16,359 nucleotides of DNA. Origin: an uncultured Lachnospiraceae bacterium. GTDB taxonomy: Bacteria > Bacillota_A > Clostridia > Lachnospirales > Lachnospiraceae. The DNA lies in NCBI GenBank assembly GCA_947564305.1, contig CANOBT010000125.1:1-16359 (forward strand). Reading direction: 5' to 3'. How positions within the stretch are numbered: the stretch's first letter is position 1; each line of letters begins with the position of its first letter. This document shows, in pieces, positions 6,436 through 13,856 of the stretch. The translations under genes and the position numbers were made by a program. The notes beneath the pieces were generated by a model. That model did not search any database, was not told the DNA's origin, and was given only the letters and a program-made list of their open reading frames with translations.

Positions 6436-8190
6436 GTGTCTGCCTATAGATTGCAACAGATGGAATTGCAGGTTATAACTAAAAATGAAAGAGAGTGCCT
6501 GCAGGAACAGTTAGGCAGAGAGATAGATTGCTGTGTGGATATAGAACCTCCATACAGAAATAAGATAAAAAGGTTTTTGCTAGAGATAGGAATTTGGCAT
6601 ATAGAGGAAATTGATTTTTCTGTCAGAATGTCCTATCAAGAGTATCTTAGAAAGGATATTTCAGAAAAATTAATTCCCCAATATGTGAAAGCATTTGACA
6701 AGATTAAACGGCATTCTTTAAAGGAACAGGTACAGACATTAAGTGGAAAGAGAGAGGCTCTGAAAAATTTAGAGAATCAACTTATATTCTTGCCATATCA
6801 TCCAGAGCAAGAGATAGCAAATCAATTTACCACACTCGTTAAAATAGATTATCTGATTTGGGACTTTAGTCAAAGAGCGGCGCTGGTGATGAAAAAGCAA
6901 ATTTTTAGTGTACTGCATTTTATGCTTCGGCAACATGAGAGGGCATCAGAACGGTGCAGTAACTTGACAGCATTAAAAAGTATTTACGAATTTTGCATTA
7001 AAGAGCAAGTGCAGAATGTAGAATATCTCGAACAGGAGCAGGTCGACAGATTCAGGAATTCTATCGCTTGCAAGAGAAAGCAGGAAGCTGCCATGAGAAT
7101 GCTGAATCAATGCAGGAAAATTTTATTTATTGAGGCCGATAAAATAATTTGGGATGCAAATATTTGGTATCTGGATAGATTCCATTTTGAGAAAATGAGA
7201 ATAAATCCCGCAAAACCGATAAGAACCATTTCATTCATCGAAATAGAAGATAAGGAAAATAGGAAGTATCTGCAGAAATATATGAAGTATTGCCTTGGCA
7301 TTACTCATTTGACAATTGGTGTCATCTATTCCGAGTTTACTCATATCAGAAATTTTATGGTCTGGTTGGAAAAGAATGACCCGCAAGATGTTCGTCATAT
7401 TGTAGAAGAAACAATGAAAGCGTATTTCAGATGCCAGGATCAGCCCAACATCCAAAAAAGAACATTTAACCTGATAGTTACAAGTATCCTGCATTTTTTC
7501 GATTACCTTAGAGTGCAGGGAATTATAGAAAAAGTCCCTTTTTGTGGACAATATTATTTAAAGAAAACTGTATCTAAACACCATAACAGAAGTGTTGAAA
7601 TTGAAGTGTATACGGAGATACTTGCAAAACTGAAATTTTTTCCAGAAGAATTACGACTGATGTTCCTGCACTTGTGGGGGATTGGTCTACGTGCAAGCGA
7701 AGTATGCAGCCTAAAAGGAAACGCTTATTATATACAGGAACAGGATGCGTGGATTCAGATATATCAGATAAAAATGAAGAATTATAAAAGAATCCCGATA
7801 CCATGGGCTATATATAAACTGATGGACATCTATTTACAAAAATATGAGATTGGTTCGAATGATTATATATTTCAGAATAAAAGGGGAGGAGCTTGTTCTT
7901 ATGCGTCCTTTCGATATAGGATGCTGAAATGCTGTGAAAAAAATCAGATTAAAAATGGAGAGTATTTGTTTAAATCCCATGATTATCGGCACACGGTGGC
8001 AACGATGTATTATGATAATGATGTTTCTATTCAAAGTGTACGAGATTATCTAGGACATGACAATGAGGAAATGACGAAACAATACATTGACTATATGCCA
8101 CAAAAGATATCCAAGGCAAATGAGGAATATTTTAAGCAAGAAGAAAATGTACTTGCATCGGGAATAAAGAGGTGTAAACGTGGAAAATAA
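6436..8190 (+). CDS. Tyrosine recombinase 2, TnpB-like (large)
   Basis: This 584-aa recombinase is similar in size to Tn554 TnpB. A long N-terminal region (1-280), not assigned here, precedes a core-binding domain (about 285-375) and the catalytic domain (about 385-570). Catalytic residues are R419 (GIGLRASE), K446 or K448 (IKMKNYKR), H515 and R518 (HDYRHT), H541 (YLGHDN) and Y550 (TKQYIDY). Translation starts at GTG 6436, preceded by GGAGGTGAGG that overlaps the previous stop, so the two genes are coupled. Its role is presumably to act with the other two recombinases on the element ends. Base composition is more AT-rich than recombinase 1, hinting at separate histories. Confidence 0.9.
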   Translation: MSAYRLQQMELQVITKNERECLQEQLGREIDCCVDIEPPYRNKIKRFLLEIGIWHIEEIDFSVRMSYQEYLRKDISEKLIPQYVKAFDKIKRHSLKEQVQTLSGKREALKNLENQLIFLPYHPEQEIANQFTTLVKIDYLIWDFSQRAALVMKKQIFSVLHFMLRQHERASERCSNLTALKSIYEFCIKEQVQNVEYLEQEQVDRFRNSIACKRKQEAAMRMLNQCRKILFIEADKIIWDANIWYLDRFHFEKMRINPAKPIRTISFIEIEDKENRKYLQKYMKYCLGITHLTIGVIYSEFTHIRNFMVWLEKNDPQDVRHIVEETMKAYFRCQDQPNIQKRTFNLIVTSILHFFDYLRVQGIIEKVPFCGQYYLKKTVSKHHNRSVEIEVYTEILAKLKFFPEELRLMFLHLWGIGLRASEVCSLKGNAYYIQEQDAWIQIYQIKMKNYKRIPIPWAIYKLMDIYLQKYEIGSNDYIFQNKRGGACSYASFRYRMLKCCEKNQIKNGEYLFKSHDYRHTVATMYYDNDVSIQSVRDYLGHDNEEMTKQYIDYMPQKISKANEEYFKQEENVLASGIKRCKRGK

Positions 8191-9694
8191 AATTTATCTC
8201 AGGCACCTGAAATCATACCAGTCTGCGAGTGAAAAGGCAAAAAAACAGATGGGAGAAAATCCATGCTTTGATTTAGAATTATTGCCGGTGAAGGCAATGC
8301 AGGAAGAAATGCGGGCATATATTATGAAGCGTAGTCAAGAAGTGTCGGCTAAACAACTTTTCTATGAAAGAAGGTTCTACCATCATTTGTGTCAATTAAT
8401 ACAGGAGAGAGGAAAGCTGCTGAAAAGTTTTCGCGATTGGGATAAAGAGAAGTGGCATCGCCAGATGAGGTGCTGGCTTCTGGCACAAGGAAAGCCATTA
8501 ACATATAAAAGAAAAAATGCAGGCAAAGAGAGTACGTATACGGTACCTACATTGCGTTATATTGAACGAGTTATAAATTTTCTGGAGGAAGAACCTGAAA
8601 AGCCAGAAATAGAGAAAGATATTTGGAATCTGGAAAAGCTGGAAATTGAATTGAGACAAGATATCACCAGACCGTGTAGGACGATTAATTTTTCTAAAAT
8701 TTACCAGTTGGGCATATGTAACGAATCAAAGAAAGCAATTTATTTCCATTTACAGACAGAAGCTGTTGGATGTATTCAGAAGGAAATGATAGCCTTGCGT
8801 CGATTTTCAAAATATTTATCAGAAAATTATCCGGAAATAGATTCCTGCATGGATTTAACGAGAGAGTTGTTTGAAGAATACTTAATCTACTTAAAAACAG
8901 AAGAGATGAGAGCAAAGCAATTTCGAGCAGAGTTGACGAGGCTGAGGGCTGTTCTGGAAACGATAGGAAAAATATATAAGTATCCGCATTTAAAAAATAT
9001 TATATTGAACCGTGATATTCCACCGACACAAAGAGCAGAATTCAAAGTATATTCAGATGATGAATTGAAGAGACTAAATTCTTTTTTGGTAAAAATGGAT
9101 GAACAGACGGCAAGACTCATGATTATCCATCAAATGTTGGGAACCAGAATATCAGATACTCTTACTTTAAAGATGAACTGTTTGTCAGAAAAGAATGGAG
9201 AGACAATTATTTGGATTAAACAGATGAAAACAAATGTGTATGAGAAAACGATTAGCCAGGAACTTGCAACATTAATCAGAAAAGCAATTCAATATACCCG
9301 AGAAAGATTCGGAGAAACAGAATACATATTTGTGCATGAAAATAATCAGAAGAAGCCAATACAGTACGCAACTTTACAAAATAGAGTAAGACAGATGATA
9401 TATAAAGAAGACCTTCGAGATGACCATGGAAATTTATTCGGATTTGGAACTCATATGTACCGCCACTATTATGGTGTAAAGTTGACGGAAATGCATTTGG
9501 ATGACTGGACTATAGCAAAACTGCTTGGCCATAGCAGTGTGAAGAACGTAAAGTATTATCGAAAGATGAGCAATCAGGTACTTGCTGATGAAACTCGTAA
9601 GGTAAGAAATATGATTTCGGAGATGATACTGGAAAACTTAGATGGATGGGGTGAGGAATATGAGCAAATACGACAAGATGATTGCTTTAAATAA
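8180..9694 (+). CDS. Tyrosine recombinase 3
   Basis: This 504-aa third recombinase has no counterpart in classical Tn554 (tnpA, tnpB, small tnpC). A three-recombinase order recalls RIT elements. The catalytic domain covers about residues 290-475, with R323 (GTRISD), K347 or K350 (IKQMK), H425 and R428 (THMYRHYY), H451 (LLGHSS) and probably Y460 (KYYRK). The H-to-Y spacing of nine matches the other two recombinases. The start is GTG 8180 with AGAGGTG about five bases upstream. It overlaps the end of recombinase 2 by 11 bases and its own 3' end overlaps the next gene by 35 bases. All three recombinases thus look intact and translationally coupled. Confidence 0.88.
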   Translation: MENKIYLRHLKSYQSASEKAKKQMGENPCFDLELLPVKAMQEEMRAYIMKRSQEVSAKQLFYERRFYHHLCQLIQERGKLLKSFRDWDKEKWHRQMRCWLLAQGKPLTYKRKNAGKESTYTVPTLRYIERVINFLEEEPEKPEIEKDIWNLEKLEIELRQDITRPCRTINFSKIYQLGICNESKKAIYFHLQTEAVGCIQKEMIALRRFSKYLSENYPEIDSCMDLTRELFEEYLIYLKTEEMRAKQFRAELTRLRAVLETIGKIYKYPHLKNIILNRDIPPTQRAEFKVYSDDELKRLNSFLVKMDEQTARLMIIHQMLGTRISDTLTLKMNCLSEKNGETIIWIKQMKTNVYEKTISQELATLIRKAIQYTRERFGETEYIFVHENNQKKPIQYATLQNRVRQMIYKEDLRDDHGNLFGFGTHMYRHYYGVKLTEMHLDDWTIAKLLGHSSVKNVKYYRKMSNQVLADETRKVRNMISEMILENLDGWGEEYEQIRQDDCFK

Positions 9695-10043
9695 GAGAAG
9701 TAGTGAAGAAAAAATAGACAAGGCAGTAAAGGCTATTCACAAAATGTTGGAAGATGGTGAAAAAGTGACAATTCCTAAGTTGATGAAAAAGACGGGATTG
9801 TCAAAAGGATTTTTTTATAAAAACCTGACAGTTAGGAAAGAGTATGATCGGGCATTGGAACAGCAGGCAGGGATGGTAGATCCTAAGCGATATATTGGAG
9901 ATATAGTACTGAAGAGTAGGGTTGAGTTATTAGAGCAACAGCTTCGGGAACAGAAAAGGGAAAACGAAGGACTGAAGAAAGAGATGAAAAAGTTGGAGAA
10001 AGCATTGAATAAGAAAGAGATGAATTTTATTAAGAACCTTTAA
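9660..10043 (+). CDS. TnpC-like DUF6262 protein
   Basis: This 127-aa small basic protein resembles TnpC of Tn554-like elements (DUF6262). It has an N-terminal helical part (SEEKIDKAVKAIHKML), a helix-turn-helix-like segment (IPKLMKKTGLSKGFFYKN) followed by LTVRKEYDRAL, and a coiled coil (about 88-120) rich in E, K and L. Tn554 TnpC is an accessory factor that affects transposition efficiency and orientation, and a DNA-binding role is likely here. The start at 9660 (GGTGAGG upstream, MSKYDKM) is preferred over in-frame ATG 9642. It overlaps recombinase 3. One extra T at the 3' end would extend it by about 29 codons (see findings). Confidence 0.8.
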   Translation: MSKYDKMIALNKRSSEEKIDKAVKAIHKMLEDGEKVTIPKLMKKTGLSKGFFYKNLTVRKEYDRALEQQAGMVDPKRYIGDIVLKSRVELLEQQLREQKRENEGLKKEMKKLEKALNKKEMNFIKNL

Positions 10044-10129
10044 ATGAGAGTCGAATTCAGAATAAAATAGAAAATGATTCAGAAACGGTCGAAAGCATGA
10101 AAGAAGTGTGGAAGACTGTTTTTGATTAG
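10043..10129 (+). repeat. tnpC-tail repeat, left copy
   Basis: The sequence right after the tnpC stop (AAATGAGA at 10043, then CATGAAAGAAGTGTGGAAG to TTTTTGATT at 10097-10128) has a diverged direct copy after the FRG gene. Over the best 32 bases I count 25 identities, and most differences are transitions. One frame through this segment is open from 10034 to a TAG at 10127 and ends KEVWKTVFD. Confidence 0.5.
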
Positions 10130-10223
10130 GTATAAAGAGAACGGGGGAAATAGTCACCCATGACCTGGATGGAGAATAGTATCATTTAATGAAAATATTA
10201 ATAGACGAAAGAAGGATTATAAG

Positions 10224-10249
10224 ATAAACTAGAATGTAGTATAGTTTAT
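10224..10249 (+). promoter_or_regulatory. Inverted repeat upstream of the FRG gene
   Basis: ATAAACTA (10224-10231) and TAGTTTAT (10242-10249) are exact reverse complements around a 10-bp spacer, 40 bases before the FRG start. A -10-like TATAGT (10240-10245) overlaps the right arm, with no strong -35. It could be an operator for a dimeric repressor or a short hairpin. Confidence 0.4.
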
Positions 10250-10288
10250 AACTTTTGTATTTTGGTATCTTCAAGTAGGAGAAAACAT

Positions 10289-11857
10289 ATGGAACAAGTA
10301 AATAGTATTGAAAATTATTTGAGAATTTTAGAACGTTATAAAGAGTATCCAGAAAAGTACTATAGAGGCCAACTTGAAAAATATAAGACTATTCCATCAT
10401 CTGTTGCGAGGGATCGAGGCTATCTATTAAGTGAAAGTAAAATTTATCATGAATCCATAGAAATGAAAGAAGATGAGTTTAAAGAATTACTTACACCGAT
10501 AGAAAGGTTAGCAAAATTGCAGCATTATGGTATTCCTACGCGTTTGGTGGATGTGACGATTGATCCATTAATTGCGCTCTATTTTGCCGTTGAAAATGTG
10601 GAAGATTTATCACCTGCTAATGTTTATTTATATTTGGTTGAAGGGGGATTGGCTGACAGTAAAGAAGCCAGAACTTTATCTATACTTCCGACCATTTCTG
10701 TTCGAAAGAAAGAGTATATAAGAAATGAATATGAGAAGCTATTCGGAGAGTGCCTTTCTGATAAAGAAATATTAGAACTGGTGGATAAACCGATTATCAT
10801 AAAATACTCTGAAAGATTGCAGATAACAAATCCGCGGCTATATAGCCAAAAAGGGACTTTTTTGATTTGTGGAAATACGGTTGTTAACGGTGAAATAACT
10901 CATTCACTTAAATCATTAGATACGATGGTGGCTGATCTTGTTATTCGCATACCATACGAATATAAAAAGAAAATAAAGGATGAACTTGATTTAAAATATG
11001 GTATTAATCAGTTGAAAATTTATCCTGAGCTACCATCAGTGGCTAGTTATATAAAAGAAAAATATAAAGAAACAAACATATCATTAGATGGGAAATATAG
11101 TATTGTAAAAATAGAAGATATTTCGCATCCCCATGCAAAACGAATTTCAATTATGGTTGTCTTGAATGATAATATGCTGCAAATTGATCAAATAAAAGAA
11201 ATAGTTATTAACATCATTGAACAGCATAAACCTAATAAAAATGTAGTATGGGTATATGTGGCTCGTAATGGAGATGAATTTATCCTTTCTAATTGGATTT
11301 TACGTTGCCAATGGATTGATCCAAATCTAAAAAAGCGGTATCATCCAATCCATTTAGAATATTATGAAAAAGGGTATTATTGGGCGTATAGTAATTCATA
11401 TAGTACAATGGCGGATTTTGATCAGCAAAATGTGTTTGAGGATGACAAAAGATTATTCGTTTATCATAAAAAAGTATGGGAGAGTTTTTTGGAAATTTAT
11501 GAAGAACTTTTATACACTTTTCAAAATGAAACATGGAATGATTTTATTTTGAAAGTTAATAAACAGAAGTATCAAATTACTAATTTGTATATGCAGTTAT
11601 CAGATTTCGGACATTCTCACAATAGGGATTTTGACGATTTCCTGAAAGAATTTTCTAATATTATGTGTGGTATTGACAATATACATTATTGGGTTGAAAA
11701 TGAAAAAATTCCGGAAAAGGGAATGCAATATCAAGTTTTAAAAGAGTTTCGAAGAGCGGAAATAAAGAAAACACAAATTGAGCAGGGACTTCTTGAATGG
11801 GAAGGTAAACTTCAAATTAGTAATCAGGATTATCAAAATTTAGATTCTTTGAAGTAA
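10289..11857 (+). CDS. FRG domain-containing protein (putative defence)
   Basis: This 522-aa protein has an N-terminal FRG domain (about residues 8-210). Hallmarks are YYRGQ at 24-28 and the block LQHYGIPTRLVDVTIDP followed by ALYFAVE (77-101), with conserved H79 and R85. FRG domains have no settled biochemical activity but are recurrent in phage-defence and mobile-element cargo. The C-terminal 300 residues are acidic and aromatic-rich and I assign no domain. The ATG at 10289 has TAGGAG seven bases upstream, which is better than the in-frame start at 10262. The gene is AT-rich compared with the helicase region, consistent with recent transfer. It lies directly downstream of tnpC and between two related repeats, so it is likely element cargo. 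Confidence 0.82.
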   Translation: MEQVNSIENYLRILERYKEYPEKYYRGQLEKYKTIPSSVARDRGYLLSESKIYHESIEMKEDEFKELLTPIERLAKLQHYGIPTRLVDVTIDPLIALYFAVENVEDLSPANVYLYLVEGGLADSKEARTLSILPTISVRKKEYIRNEYEKLFGECLSDKEILELVDKPIIIKYSERLQITNPRLYSQKGTFLICGNTVVNGEITHSLKSLDTMVADLVIRIPYEYKKKIKDELDLKYGINQLKIYPELPSVASYIKEKYKETNISLDGKYSIVKIEDISHPHAKRISIMVVLNDNMLQIDQIKEIVINIIEQHKPNKNVVWVYVARNGDEFILSNWILRCQWIDPNLKKRYHPIHLEYYEKGYYWAYSNSYSTMADFDQQNVFEDDKRLFVYHKKVWESFLEIYEELLYTFQNETWNDFILKVNKQKYQITNLYMQLSDFGHSHNRDFDDFLKEFSNIMCGIDNIHYWVENEKIPEKGMQYQVLKEFRRAEIKKTQIEQGLLEWEGKLQISNQDYQNLDSLK

Positions 11858-11927
11858 AAATGAGACTGAAAGTAATTCGAAAATGGCCAGAATCATGTAA
11901 AGAATGCGGAAGGCTATTTTTGATTGA
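11858..11927 (+). repeat. tnpC-tail repeat, right copy
   Basis: This is the diverged partner of the segment after tnpC. It again starts with AATGAGA immediately after a stop codon, then has CATGTAAAGAATGCGGAAG and the identical TTTTTGATT. Read in the matching frame it ends RKAIFD-stop, against WKTVFD-stop in the left copy, but an internal TAA breaks it. Relative to the left copy it lacks roughly 15 bases near its start. Confidence 0.5.
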
Positions 11928-12000
11928 AAACATAAAAAACATAGCGAAAGGTCAGATACCAGAGCGAGCTAGAAAATATAGTTTAAACCATAAAAAGTAA
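11860..12000 (+). CDS. Possible 46-aa basic CxxC peptide
   Basis: A short frame starts two bases after the FRG stop. It reads MRLKVIRKWPESCKECGRLF and ends NHKK. It has one CxxC pair and 15 or so basic residues. The Shine-Dalgarno is weak (GAAG five bases upstream). Most of it overlaps the right tnpC-tail repeat in another frame, so it may be a by-product of that repeat rather than a gene. Confidence 0.25.
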   Translation: MRLKVIRKWPESCKECGRLFLIENIKNIAKGQIPERARKYSLNHKK

Positions 12001-12033
12001 CACAATACACTTGTTTGCATACTGTTAAGTCCA

Positions 12034-12381
12034 GTGTTTTCAAGGCATTCCAGAGGGTTATCCCATTTTATGGATGAGCCTGTGAGTGGAATAGACGCGG
12101 CATTCAAAAAGGATATCCGGCGTTTTTTGGTAGAACAGCTTCCGGAAGGCGCAGCCATTGTGATGGCTACCCATTTACTGAGAGATTTTGAGCAATTATT
12201 TGATGAGGTGCTTTTTCTGGAACAGGATAAAATTGTGCAGATGGATACGGAAGAACTCAGGGAAAGCAGCGGAATGTCTGTGGAACAATATTTTCTGGAC
12301 AAGATTCATAAACCAAAGGGCTCTTCGCAGGCAGTGGGAAATCTGGCTAGAGATACGTCAGCAAGCAGACGAGGGTATTAA
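12034..12381 (+). pseudogene. ABC transporter ATP-binding protein, C-terminal fragment
   Basis: Family similarity starts abruptly at the Walker B/D-loop MDEPVSGIDAA (from 12070) and continues through the H-loop region AIVMATHLLRDFEQL and VLFLEQDKIVQMDTEE to a normal end. The Walker A, Q-loop and signature motif, roughly the first 150 residues of such an ATPase, are missing. The twelve residues before MDEP (MFSRHSRGLSHF) do not look like the family. The protein could not bind ATP properly, so the gene is dead. The cut end faces the recombinase element, suggesting an insertion plus deletion. The intact membrane partner follows 42 bases downstream. Confidence 0.75.
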
Positions 12382-12423
12382 ATTTCTAAAGCGGCGGGAT
12401 ATCTAAAAGGGAGGAGGTTTGTT

Positions 12424-13209
12424 ATGGAATATCAACACAAAGAGTGGAGTATGGGACAGCAGTTGATACGGGCATTTCTGTGGGAGGCGAAAAGAGTATT
12501 CTATAAGCTGTATATCCCAGCAGGCATCTACCTGTGTGTAATGGCGGTTATCTGGCTGCTTCCAAAAGAAGCCTGTGACTATGTCCGAATTCATGCTGTG
12601 AGTGTATTTTACTTTGCCAATCTATTTTTTATTGTGGGGCTGCAATTGGGGCTCTGCCTTCAGCCGTATGTAGTTCTTGCTGCGCCCTATGGGGAGGCGA
12701 TACATCCCCTGGAAAAAAACGGGGATGTATCAGAAGCGGCTGCTCTGGCGGCTAGAATCTTGCTTTGTATTGTACTGGCGGCGGTTTTAATCTGGATGGG
12801 GATAACGGCGTCCGGTCTGATGGAGAAGTTTGCCGGAGAGACAAACGCATGGTTCCAGGTTGAATTTGTATATTTTGATTCGCGTCAAAAAAGCCAGGGA
12901 CTGATATTTGCTTTAAGATTCTGGAAGCAGCTTGTGTATATCGGGGTAGTTCAGCCTATGGCATTTTTCTGGATATTCCTGCGCCGTCTCTATAGGAATC
13001 ACGAGCGGCAATATGTAAGCTCGTATATTCTCGCTTTGCTTTTGAATGCAATGCTGATGACTGTGGCAGAACTGCAGTTTGTGCATCTGGCTCCGGGAAA
13101 GGAACTGCCTGTCTGGATTCAGGCAGGTGTATGGATGGGAGTGATGTTTGGAAGTGTGTATGTATTTTTCAGGGATAGTGTGAAGCTTGGGGAGAGTGGC
13201 GATTATTAG
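12424..13209 (+). CDS. Six-helix membrane protein, probable ABC transporter permease
   Basis: This 261-aa protein has about six hydrophobic segments (31-46, 58-86, 104-130, 168-187, 198-220, 228-248) and a basic cytoplasmic-looking N-terminus. No named family motif is visible. Its position 42 bases after an ABC ATPase gene, in the same direction and with a strong GGGAGGAGG site six to seven bases before the ATG, points to the membrane subunit of the same exporter-type system. The ATPase is truncated, so the permease is probably an orphan unless another ATPase serves it. The gene itself looks complete and is more GC-rich than the FRG gene. Confidence 0.65.
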   Translation: MEYQHKEWSMGQQLIRAFLWEAKRVFYKLYIPAGIYLCVMAVIWLLPKEACDYVRIHAVSVFYFANLFFIVGLQLGLCLQPYVVLAAPYGEAIHPLEKNGDVSEAAALAARILLCIVLAAVLIWMGITASGLMEKFAGETNAWFQVEFVYFDSRQKSQGLIFALRFWKQLVYIGVVQPMAFFWIFLRRLYRNHERQYVSSYILALLLNAMLMTVAELQFVHLAPGKELPVWIQAGVWMGVMFGSVYVFFRDSVKLGESGDY

Positions 13210-13235
13210 GGGCTGTTATGGAGAATGAAACCGGC

Positions 13236-13264
13236 TTTCCATATAAGTGAATTTCTGGTATACT
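13236..13264 (+). promoter_or_regulatory. Candidate promoter before the Fic remnant
   Basis: TTTCCA (13236-13241) and TATACT (13259-13264) are 17 bases apart, and TGG just before the -10 makes it an extended -10. It would drive the Fic gene that starts about 100 bases downstream. The -35 matches the consensus at only four of six positions. Confidence 0.4.
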
Positions 13265-13365
13265 GAATAAAAAATACGGGAATGTAGAAAATCGGAAGGT
13301 AGTATAAAGATAAGGATACCGCGATTGATTAAAGGAGACAAACTAGGAGGCGGTTTTTTGTTTGA

Positions 13366-13779
13366 AAAGCGGAGTTATATGAATCCAGGGCAGAATGGAT
13401 GGAGGCAGGGTGCGGGACGGAAGAGGCGGACAAAGTCTCAGTGAGGATTGCAGAGATTCTCAGCGAGAAGACGTTCCAGTTTTCTCCGGCAGAGTATATG
13501 ACGCTTCATAAGCGGTTGTTTTCGGGCATATACGAACATGCAGGAACTATCCGTCCATATAACATTACGAAAAGGGAATGGGTGCTTCGTGGAGAAACGG
13601 TATTATATGCATCGGCAGATAGCATAAAAGCAACGTTGGAATATGATTTTAACGAGGAAAAGCAATTTTCGTACAAAGGCTTATCGTTGAAAGAATCAGT
13701 AAAACATCTGTCAAAATTTACTTCCGATATATGGCAGATTCATCCGTTTTGTGAGGGGAATGTAACACAGAGACACTAG
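13366..13779 (+). pseudogene. Fic/DOC family protein, broken at both ends
   Basis: A Fic-domain core is readable. It has EILSEKTFQFSPAEYMTLH, then KRLFSGIYEHAGTIRPYNI (a common Fic start region) and the catalytic motif beginning HPFCEGN. The motif should continue GNxR/GR to complete the HPFx(D/E)GN(G/K)R loop that binds the phosphates of ATP in AMP transfer. Instead the frame runs into VTQRH and stops, and the remaining 60 or so C-terminal residues are absent. Family-like residues (ESRAEW) also continue upstream of the first ATG (13399) to about 13366, where a stop cuts them off, so the true start is lost too. An active enzyme is very unlikely. Confidence 0.75.
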
Positions 13780-13783
13780 AAGA

Positions 13784-13810
13784 AAGCGGTGTAACAGCGG
13801 CAAACTGCTT
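13784..13810 (+). terminator. Weak terminator-like hairpin
   Basis: AAGCGGT (13784-13790) pairs with ACTGCTT (13804-13810) with one G-U pair and a 13-nt loop, followed by TTAACT. It lies between the Fic remnant and the DUF262 gene. The T run is short, so termination would be weak. Confidence 0.3.
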
Positions 13811-13856
13811 TTAACTATAAACTTACATAAAAAATATATAAAGGATGGAACAAAGT

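Larger units (their letters stand above)
5240..12000 (+). mobile_element. Three-recombinase Tn554/RIT-like element with FRG cargo
   Basis: Three distinct, apparently catalytically complete tyrosine recombinases plus a TnpC-like protein form one compact block from 5296 to 10043. An FRG-domain gene follows as likely cargo. The left edge is placed near the CTGTACAT repeats. The right edge is placed after the second copy of the tnpC-tail repeat (to about 11927) and before the truncated ABC ATPase at 12034. No convincing terminal inverted repeats or target duplication were found, so both ends are estimates. The helicase gene on the left is complete, while the ABC gene on the right lacks its 5' end. 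Confidence 0.6.

Noticed and set aside
5250..12030. Possible terminal inverted repeats of the trio element (around 5250-5277 against around 12005-12030)
   Set aside because: A by-eye comparison gave only scattered matches such as ATAC and ACTT blocks needing several gaps. This is not better than chance in AT-rich DNA.
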